From positions 1 to 10,226 of the forward strand of contig JAYEJT010000122.1 in assembly GCA_034660675.1 (NCBI GenBank): a DNA stretch of 10,226 bases. The letters run 5' to 3'. This DNA is from CG03 sp034660675. GTDB lineage: Bacteria > CG03. Shown here one piece after another: positions 1 to 5,109 of the stretch (its first letter is position 1; every line of letters begins with the position of its first letter). The notes under the pieces were generated by a model. That model was not told the origin of the DNA, searched no databases, and saw only the letters and a program-made list of their open reading frames with translations. The translations under genes and the position numbers were made by a program.

Positions 1-1032
1 GGTGACAAAAGTTTTTTTGAAATAACGAAAAAAATACATAACTCTCTTCACGGCACGGCTGTTGATTTAAAAACCGGTGATTATGATTATTGGGACAAAA
101 TCGTTTCGGAGCAAAAGGAAGTTCTTAAAAAAGGAATGGATGTTTATGTTGTTCACGACCCCCAGCCTCTGCCTCTTGTTAAATTCAGAAAAGAATTCGG
201 GGGGAAATGGATATGGAGATGTCATATTGATCTTTCATCGTCTGTGGAGGCCACCTGGGAGAATCTTGAAAAATACGTGTCCATGTTTGACGCGGCGATT
301 TTTCACTGCCCCGGTTATGCCAAAGAGCTTGATATAAGGCAGTTTATTTTTCCGCCGACAATAGATCCTCTCAGCGCAAAAAATACGGGAATGGATTTTT
401 CCGAAATAGAGGATGTCAGAAAAAAATATGAGATTGCTGATGATAAAAAAATTATTGTACAGGTCGGGCGTTTTGACAGACTGAAGGATCCTTTCGGGGC
501 GATAGAAGCTTACAGGATCGTCAGGGAAACGCATCCGTCTGTTCTTGTGCTCGCCGGTTCATACGCGGATGACGATCCCGAAGGGGAGGAGATTTTCAGG
601 GAAGTTCTCTCCGCCGCGGATGGCGATAAGGATATAAAGGTGCTTAACATCCCCGTTACAGAGAACAGCCCGCGTGAGATAAATGCTTTTCAGCGCATGG
701 CGGATGTTTGTCTGCAGATGTCTTTTCGCGAAGGTTTCGGCTTAACCGTGGCGGAGGCGCTCTGGAAAGGAACCCCCGTGGTTGCGAGAGATTCCTCCGG
801 CATTATGCTTCAGATCCTGCACGGTATCAACGGGTTTTTTGTAAAAACGCCTTCCGGCGCGGCGTACAGAATAGACCAGATTTTCGCAAGCGGTGAAATG
901 AGGAACAAGCTTTCCGAATCCGCGAAGGCTTATGTTTACACTCATTTTCTGCTCCCCAAGCACCTCAAAAACTGGATTTCCTGTTTTAACGCGGTTCTCA
1001 CAAAGAAAACAAAAGGCATCGTTGAACTGTAG
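1..1032 (+). CDS. GT4 glycosyltransferase, trehalose synthase (TreT)-like, 5'-truncated
   Basis: The frame is open from base 1, so the gene begins before the window; 343 codons are visible, against roughly 400 for the family. The first visible residues (FFEITKKIHNSLHG) and the segment VVHDPQPLPL then WIWRCHIDLS match the N-terminal Rossmann domain of trehalose glycosyltransferring synthase. In known members this enzyme joins NDP-glucose and glucose into trehalose in the cytoplasm. The C-terminal domain begins near VQVGRFDRLKDP (about nt 458) and carries the GT4 E-x7-E motif, EGFGLTVAE, with the two Glu codons at 730 and 754, followed by GTPVVA and a C-terminal helix (HFLLPKHLKNW). An internal ATG at 136 is not the real start because homology extends upstream of it. 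It ends 272 bases before the groES promoter and looks transcriptionally separate. TreT is my best guess within GT4; the sugar specificity cannot be read from sequence. Confidence 0.85.
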   Translation, partial: GDKSFFEITKKIHNSLHGTAVDLKTGDYDYWDKIVSEQKEVLKKGMDVYVVHDPQPLPLVKFRKEFGGKWIWRCHIDLSSSVEATWENLEKYVSMFDAAIFHCPGYAKELDIRQFIFPPTIDPLSAKNTGMDFSEIEDVRKKYEIADDKKIIVQVGRFDRLKDPFGAIEAYRIVRETHPSVLVLAGSYADDDPEGEEIFREVLSAADGDKDIKVLNIPVTENSPREINAFQRMADVCLQMSFREGFGLTVAEALWKGTPVVARDSSGIMLQILHGINGFFVKTPSGAAYRIDQIFASGEMRNKLSESAKAYVYTHFLLPKHLKNWISCFNAVLTKKTKGIVEL

Positions 1033-1065
1033 CCCGCTTTAAAATTTTACCTTAATAGTTTTACC

Positions 1066-1256
1066 GCAGGCAATCACGACAAAAGTATCCGTAGACGGAC
1101 GCTCACGTATGCGGTTCGTCCTCCCAGGCGGACTTTCAGCTGCCTATTCGCACGCCTTCGGCGCACCTTCGGCTTCGGGCACTGTGTTAAGCCCTCACTC
1201 ATATGGCCCGCACGCCACGGCGCACTTACAGCTCCGGATACTTCTGTCATGCCTGC
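1066..1256. repeat. structured element bounded by inverted repeats (possible MITE or ncRNA)
   Basis: This gene-free stretch has long imperfect terminal inverted repeats. GACAAAAGTATCCG at 1078-1091 pairs with CGGATACTTCTGTC at 1235-1248 (13 of 14). Just outside, GCAGGCA at 1066-1072 pairs with TGCCTGC at 1250-1256 (7 of 7), with an asymmetric 5/1 internal loop between the two blocks. Inside are a near-identical direct repeat (1149-1166 and 1209-1225) and several small hairpins, such as CGCC-TTC-GGCG and GGGC...GCCC. It lies between the TreT-like gene and the groES promoter. I see no transposase, no clear target-site duplication and no U-tract at either edge. It could be a non-autonomous mobile element or a structured RNA on either strand; I do not recognise a named family. 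Confidence 0.5.
1149..1225. repeat. direct repeat pair CGCACGCC..CGGCGCAC
   Basis: CGCACGCCTTCGGCGCAC at 1149-1166 recurs as CGCACGCCACGGCGCAC at 1209-1225, with TT replaced by A in the centre. Each copy is itself a small hairpin (CGCC/GGCG). The two copies are 60 bases apart inside the element at 1066-1256. Confidence 0.6.
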
Positions 1257-1303
1257 TTTATAAATGCTCTTATGGCAAAACTTCAGGCTCCATTAATTAA
1301 CTC

Positions 1304-1332
1304 TTGACAGGCGAAACACATTTTTGTATTTT
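1304..1332 (+). promoter_or_regulatory. sigma70/sigmaA-type promoter of groESL
   Basis: A perfect -35 box TTGACA (1304-1309) is followed by a 17-base spacer and TATTTT as the -10 box (1327-1332). The predicted start point near 1339 falls inside the CIRCE operator, the usual layout for HrcA-repressed chaperonin operons. This gives a leader of about 90 bases before groES. Confidence 0.8.
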
Positions 1333-1357
1333 AGCACCTGAAACGGATTGGTGCTAA
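1331..1357. promoter_or_regulatory. CIRCE operator (HrcA-binding inverted repeat)
   Basis: TTAGCACC at 1331-1338 and GGTGCTAA at 1350-1357 form a perfect 8-base inverted repeat with total length 27. This is the size of the CIRCE consensus TTAGCACTC-N9-GAGTGCTAA. The two innermost positions of each nine-base arm differ from consensus (CT for TC on the left; TG for GA on the right). It overlaps the -10 box and start point, so bound HrcA would block transcription; heat shock would relieve this. No hrcA gene lies in the window. Confidence 0.88.
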
Positions 1358-1385
1358 GCCGTAGTTGGTTTGGTTGATTTTAGGT

Positions 1386-1401
1386 CGGGAATAATTTCCC
1401 G
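1386..1401 (+). other. small hairpin in groES leader
   Basis: CGGGAA (1386-1391), loop TAAT, and TTCCCG (1396-1401) form a perfect six-pair stem. It lies 13 bases upstream of the AGGAGG ribosome-binding site (1415-1420), leaving that site free. It may stabilise the message; there is no U-tract, so it is not a terminator. Confidence 0.4.
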
Positions 1402-1428
1402 GAAGAAATAAGACAGGAGGAGAGATTT

Positions 1429-1716
1429 ATGAATCTTGAAATGCTTGGAGACAGGGTTTTGATTGAGCAGGAGAAGGGTGAGGAGAAGACCAAGAGCGGT
1501 ATCATCATCCCCGACACGGCGAAAGAAAAACCGCAGAAAGGCACGGTTGTGTCTGTTGGTGCCGGAAAAAGAGATGATTCCGGAAAGATTATTGCCATGG
1601 AACTGAAAGAAGGCGACAAAGTGCTTTACGGAAAATACGCGGGCACAGAAGTGAAAGTTGACGGAAAAGATTACGTCTACATGGATCAGAGCGACGTTAT
1701 CGCGAAAGTTAAATAA
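1429..1716 (+). CDS. groES: co-chaperonin GroES (Cpn10)
   Basis: This 95-residue protein has the normal GroES length. It starts MNLEMLGDRVLIEQEK, shows the mobile-loop segment KTKSGIIIPDTAKEKPQKG (about residues 21-39), the GDKVLYGKYAG motif, and ends YVYMDQSDVIAKVK. GroES forms the heptameric lid of the GroEL folding chamber in the cytoplasm. A consensus AGGAGG (1415-1420) lies 8 bases before the ATG. It is the first gene of the CIRCE-controlled operon; groEL begins 14 bases after its stop. Confidence 0.97.
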   Translation: MNLEMLGDRVLIEQEKGEEKTKSGIIIPDTAKEKPQKGTVVSVGAGKRDDSGKIIAMELKEGDKVLYGKYAGTEVKVDGKDYVYMDQSDVIAKVK

Positions 1717-1730
1717 GGGGGATAATAAAA

Positions 1731-3374
1731 ATGGCTAAACAGTTAAGATTTGATCATGAGGCGTTTTCATCGCTTCAGAAAGGTATTGAGCAGCTTGCGG
1801 CTGCTGTGAAGGTGACGCTGGGACCGAAAGGCCGTTTCGTCGTGCTGGATAAAAAATTCGGATCACCGACGATAACCAATGACGGTGTGACCGTGGCAAA
1901 AGAAATAGAGCTTGGCGAACCTTTTGAGAACATGGGCGCTCAGCTTGTGAAGGAAGTGTCTTCCAGGACAAACGATGTCGCCGGCGACGGCACAACGACA
2001 GCCGTTGTTCTGGCCGAGGCCATATTCAAAGAAGGCCTCAGGAACATCACCGCCGGAGCAAATCCGCTTCATCTGAAAAAAGGTATGGATAACGCTGTGG
2101 TGGTTGCCGTGGAAGAAATCAAAAAACTGGCGAGGGAAGTGACGACCAAAGAAGAGATATCACAGATAGCGTCGATTTCGGCAAACTCAAAGGAAATAGG
2201 CGACATGATAGCTGACGCCATTGACAAAGTGGGAAAAGACGGCGTTATCACTGTTGACGAGGGAAAAACATCTTCCACTGTGCTTGAGACTGTGCAGGGA
2301 ATGCAGTTTGACCGCGGCAACATATCGCCTTATTTTGTAACGGATGCGGATAGAATGGAAACCGTTATGGAGGAGCCTTACATCATAATAACGGACAAAA
2401 AGATCTCGTCCATGCAGGAACTTCTTCCCGTTATTGAGCAGATAGCCAAGGCCGGAAGGCCGTTTGTGATTGTTGCCGATGATGTTGAAGGAGAGGCTTT
2501 GGCCACGCTGGTGGTGAACAAACTCCGCGGCGTGCTCAAATGCGCGGCCGTGAAAGCCCCCGGCTTCGGCGACAGGAGAAAAGAGATGCTCTCCGACATA
2601 GCTGTGCTCACGAAAGGCACTGTCATCTCCGAGGACGTGGGAATGAAGTTTGAAGAAACCAAACTTGACATGCTCGGCCAGGCTAAGAAGGTGACGATAG
2701 ACAAGGAAAACACCACCATCATTTCCGGCGCGGGAGATAAGAAAGATGTGGGCGCGAGAGTGGAACAGATAAAGAAACAGATAGCGGAAAGCGATTCCGA
2801 TTATGACAGGGAGAAACTGGAAGAGAGGCTTGCCAAGCTTTCAGGCGGAGTCGCCGTCATAAAAGTCGGCGCGGCTACCGAAACCGAAATGAAGACCAAA
2901 AAGTTCAAGGTTGAGGATGCCAAGCACGCCACGATCGCCGCTCAGGAAGAGGGCATTGTGGCCGGAGGCGGAGTCACGCTCCTTGCGGCCATAAAAAAGG
3001 TGAAGGCCATAAAGTGCTCCGATCCCGAAGAGCAGACGGGCGTGAACATAATTGCCAAAGCTCTTGAAGCCCCGATGAGGGAAATCGCGCGGAATGCCGG
3101 CGCCGAAGGCACCGTCGTCGTGCAGGAAGTGATGAAGATAGAAGCCGGACACGGTTATGACGCCGAGAACGGTAAATTTGTTGACATGCTCGAAACCGGT
3201 ATTGTGGATCCTGCCAAGGTTGTCAGGGCTTCGCTTGAAAACGGCGCTTCCATCGCGTCAATTCTTCTGACATCGGAATGCCTTATAACGGATATTCCGG
3301 AAGAGAAGAAAGACATGCCAATGCCCGGTGGAATGCCCGGCGGAATGGGCGGCGGTATGCCTGGAATGATGTAA
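1731..3374 (+). CDS. groEL: chaperonin GroEL (Cpn60)
   Basis: This 547-residue protein is a full-length ATP-dependent chaperonin, which folds substrates in the cytoplasm together with GroES. It shows VKVTLGPKGR (residues 26-35), the ATP-site motif DGTTTA beginning at Asp86, VKAPGFGDRRKEML in the middle, VEDAKHAT (containing the Asp needed for ATP hydrolysis in E. coli GroEL) and the Gly/Met-rich tail ending GGGMPGMM. The ribosome-binding site AAGGGGGA (1715-1722) overlaps the groES stop. The N-terminal helix reads HEAFSSLQKGIEQL, where most GroELs have an EARRAL-type sequence, and GRFVVL stands for the usual GRNVVL. These look like lineage differences. The hairpin at 3445-3472 ends the operon. 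Confidence 0.97.
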   Translation: MAKQLRFDHEAFSSLQKGIEQLAAAVKVTLGPKGRFVVLDKKFGSPTITNDGVTVAKEIELGEPFENMGAQLVKEVSSRTNDVAGDGTTTAVVLAEAIFKEGLRNITAGANPLHLKKGMDNAVVVAVEEIKKLAREVTTKEEISQIASISANSKEIGDMIADAIDKVGKDGVITVDEGKTSSTVLETVQGMQFDRGNISPYFVTDADRMETVMEEPYIIITDKKISSMQELLPVIEQIAKAGRPFVIVADDVEGEALATLVVNKLRGVLKCAAVKAPGFGDRRKEMLSDIAVLTKGTVISEDVGMKFEETKLDMLGQAKKVTIDKENTTIISGAGDKKDVGARVEQIKKQIAESDSDYDREKLEERLAKLSGGVAVIKVGAATETEMKTKKFKVEDAKHATIAAQEEGIVAGGGVTLLAAIKKVKAIKCSDPEEQTGVNIIAKALEAPMREIARNAGAEGTVVVQEVMKIEAGHGYDAENGKFVDMLETGIVDPAKVVRASLENGASIASILLTSECLITDIPEEKKDMPMPGGMPGGMGGGMPGMM

Positions 3375-3444
3375 AAAAGTAACGGGTTTAAAACCGTTTT
3401 CCCGACGGCTTCGGAATGTTTTATGAAGTTGCCGGAAAAGTTAT

Positions 3445-3480
3445 GCGGGGACGCGCTTTGGCGCGTCCCCGCTCTCATTT
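3445..3480 (+). terminator. GC-rich hairpin after groEL, probable terminator
   Basis: GCGGGGACGCGC (3445-3456) and GCGCGTCCCCGC (3461-3472) are perfect 12-base arms around a TTTG loop, followed by TCTCATTTT. The stem is very stable but the U-tract is interrupted. The hairpin lies 70 bases past the groEL stop and before the next promoter region. It shares the core GGGGACG/CGTCCCC with the palindrome at 10017-10065. Confidence 0.7.
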
Positions 3481-3527
3481 TATCAAGGCTGAGAGTCCGC
3501 TGTGGCGGAATGTCAGTCTCTTTGTTT

Positions 3528-3543
3528 TGTGACATATATCACC
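3528..3543. promoter_or_regulatory. CRP/FNR-family-like operator
   Basis: TGTGA-CATATA-TCACC closely matches the CRP-type consensus TGTGA-N6-TCACA, differing only at the last base. It is 73 bases upstream of the HTH gene start, in the gap after the groESL terminator, where the promoter of the sensory operon should be. I could not find a convincing -35/-10 pair beside it, which would fit an activator-dependent promoter. The regulator itself is not in the window. Confidence 0.45.
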
Positions 3544-3615
3544 TTGTTTGAATCCGGTTAAAAATGCACACTCAAGCAGAGTTTTTTTTATGAACAGGAA
3601 AAAAAGGGGTAGAAA

Positions 3616-3825
3616 GTGAAGCAAAACAGGAATTTAAAACAGACAAGCGGTGAGAAAAAAATTCTTGGCCCGGCGGAAGCGGCAGGCCTTTTAAATGTGA
3701 AGGTGTCTATTATACGCCGGTGGATGAACACTGGCCTGGTAAAAAGCCGCAAGCGGCAAAACGGCAGGCCTGGCGTGAGCAAAAAAGAAATTTTGTCTTT
3801 TGCGTCAAAACTCGGGATGAACTGA
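3616..3825 (+). CDS. small excisionase/MerR-type HTH DNA-binding protein
   Basis: This 69-residue protein has a helix-turn-helix of the HTH_17/excisionase family at about residues 17-62: ILGPAEAAGLLNVKVSIIRRW, then a GRPGVSKKEILSFA wing and helix. The start is GTG. An in-frame TAG at 3610-3612 rules out any earlier start, and AAGGGG (3604-3609) serves as ribosome-binding site. Its stop overlaps the next ATG (TGATG, 3823-3827), so it is probably coupled to the receiver gene. In many bacteria this type of HTH is fused to a receiver domain, so the pair may be a split version of such a regulator. It looks intact, unlike the four genes that follow. The DNA target is unknown; self-regulation of the operon is a guess. 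Confidence 0.75.
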   Translation: MKQNRNLKQTSGEKKILGPAEAAGLLNVKVSIIRRWMNTGLVKSRKRQNGRPGVSKKEILSFASKLGMN

Positions 3826-4088
3826 TGTTGGAGAAAAGAGCAGTGTCTCCCGATGTGCTCATTGTTGATGACGATGTTAATCTCATCCCCTGTTTTAAGT
3901 GTTTTATGGAGGAAAATTATCCGCTCCTCACGGTTGATTTTGCGTTAAACGGTTTTGAGGCCGGTATAAAGCTCAGCCGCTCTGTCCCGCCGCTTTCGCT
4001 GCCGTATTTTTTTACAGAGTTAAAAATGGCGGAGATAAAATGCTCAATGTTTACACGGCTGTTCCTCTGGAAACCGCCGAAGAAATAA
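3825..4088 (+). pseudogene. response regulator receiver, truncated by deletion
   Basis: The reading frame encodes 87 residues. The first half (DVLIVDDDVNLIPCFKCFMEENY, then DFALNGFEAGIKLSRSVP) is a typical receiver N-terminus with the acidic pair. The family then requires a hydrophobic strand ending in the phospho-acceptor Asp (LVILD-like), which is absent. The remainder (from about residue 52 to FLWKPPKK) resembles no receiver and is out-of-frame reading of the next gene's N-terminus. The boundary lies near 3975-3988. It therefore cannot be phosphorylated in the normal way. I read it as the surviving 5' piece of a regulator whose 3' part was deleted. Confidence 0.7.
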
Positions 4089-4726
4089 TAGCCGAGTTTG
4101 AAAAAGAGAATCCCGGATTGAAAGGGAAAATCGCCATAGCTGACCCGTCACGTTCGGGAAGCAGCAGGTATATGACATGCTGCTTACTGTTGAACAAAAA
4201 ATTCGGATGGGGGTATTTTGTAAAACTTTACAGAAATAAATGTAAACTCGCCCAAAGCAACACGGCGCTGATAAAGCAAATCGCAGCCGGGGAAATTTAC
4301 ATGGGCATAACTCTTGATTATAATGTGAGAAAATTACTTTTGGATTCTCCGGACGCTCCTGTGAGCTGTGTTTTCCCCGCAGGCGGGGTTGTGTCCATGG
4401 TGAGCCCTATAGGTTTATGCGAAGGCTGCGCGCATGAAGACCAGGCAAAAAGGTTTATTAACTGGGTGCTTTCCGTGAAAGGCCAGGGTTTCATGAGCAA
4501 AAAAATGGGCATCATGCCTTTAAGAGACGATGTCCCTTTGCCGGAGGGGGTGCCGTCTCCCGAGGATTTTAAAATTTTATCGTGTTCCCCCGTGTGGATA
4601 TTCAAAAACAGTGTGGCGTGCGGCAGAATATTCAATGATATTTTTCAGGGGAAACCTTTACCGGAAATTAACACCGCCCTGGCCGGCGGCCGCGGGGAAT
4701 ACAAAAGAGAGGGAAATGCGAAATGA
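4040..4726 (+). CDS. AfuA/FbpA-type periplasmic binding protein, internally deleted
   Basis: The 228-residue frame belongs to the iron(III)-type extracellular solute-binding family (COG1840-like), whose members usually have about 330-350 residues. LNVYTAVPLETAEEIIAEFE (residues 2-21) is the normal first strand and helix. The sequence then jumps from KENPG straight to LKGKIAIADPSRSGSSRYMT, which in the family follows some 100 residues later. The rest (YRNKCKLAQSNTALIKQIAAGEIYMGITLDY; then AKRFINWVLSVKGQ) is a regular C-lobe. A signal-peptide-like stretch, AAFAAVFFYRVKNGGDK, is readable in the same frame just upstream (about 3989-4039) but has no start codon, so the true N-terminus is lost. The stop overlaps the next ATG (ATGA, 4723-4726). 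It probably bound iron, phosphonate or an organophosphate; the ligand is not decidable. It is likely non-functional. Confidence 0.75.
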   Translation: MLNVYTAVPLETAEEIIAEFEKENPGLKGKIAIADPSRSGSSRYMTCCLLLNKKFGWGYFVKLYRNKCKLAQSNTALIKQIAAGEIYMGITLDYNVRKLLLDSPDAPVSCVFPAGGVVSMVSPIGLCEGCAHEDQAKRFINWVLSVKGQGFMSKKMGIMPLRDDVPLPEGVPSPEDFKILSCSPVWIFKNSVACGRIFNDIFQGKPLPEINTALAGGRGEYKREGNAK

Positions 4727-5109
4727 TGAAAAAAATATTCTTTGCGGGAATTGTTTCCGGCTTTTTCCTTTTTTCGGGCTGCGGAAACGAGAAAGAACAG
4801 GGCCTGAAAGTGAATCTCTCCGCCAGGGAAGTTGACGGGGCCTGTGCGGCATCCTACATGGTTGAAAATTCCCCCGTTAAAGATAAGGTGAAAGTGATAG
4901 CCGTTTCGCCTCTTTTCCCCCGGCAGCCGGTTGTTGCCGGAAAAAAAATGAAAGCGGAGTTGAGAAAGGCTGTGAAATCCGTTTTGCTGAGCATGCACAG
5001 GGACGAAACCGGGAAAAAGGCGTTGAAAAGAATGAGTGTCAGCAGATTTATTTCCACGGAAGATTCGGATTATGATTTTCCCCGTGAAATAGCGGAGGCC
5101 GTAAAATGA
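4723..5109 (+). CDS. PhnD-type phosphate/phosphonate-binding lipoprotein, internally deleted
   Basis: The 128-residue frame starts with a lipoprotein signal peptide, MMKKIFFAGIVSGFFLFSGC, with the lipobox Cys at residue 20, so it would be exported and lipid-anchored. GLKVNLSARE resembles the first strand of PhnD-like binding proteins. The next residues, VDGACAASYMVEN, then KVKVIAVSPLFPRQPVVAGK and a SDYDF ending, match the C-terminal third of that family, usually about 290 residues. About 150 residues of the ligand-binding core are missing, yet the frame is preserved. The start overlaps the upstream stop (ATGA) and the stop overlaps the kinase start (ATGA, 5106-5109), showing an ancestral tightly coupled operon. 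PhnD-like proteins beside kinases can act as sensor inputs. The present product is probably inactive. Confidence 0.7.
   Translation: MMKKIFFAGIVSGFFLFSGCGNEKEQGLKVNLSAREVDGACAASYMVENSPVKDKVKVIAVSPLFPRQPVVAGKKMKAELRKAVKSVLLSMHRDETGKKALKRMSVSRFISTEDSDYDFPREIAEAVK

Noticed and set aside
1109..1300. 63-codon + frame before groES
   Set aside because: It falls in the structured element, has low-complexity composition, no ribosome-binding site, and overlaps the hairpins; better explained as non-coding.
3376..3405. Second hairpin right after groEL (AACGG...CCGTT)
   Set aside because: Only five pairs with an A/T loop and a weak T-run; the 12-pair hairpin at 3445-3472 is a far better terminator.
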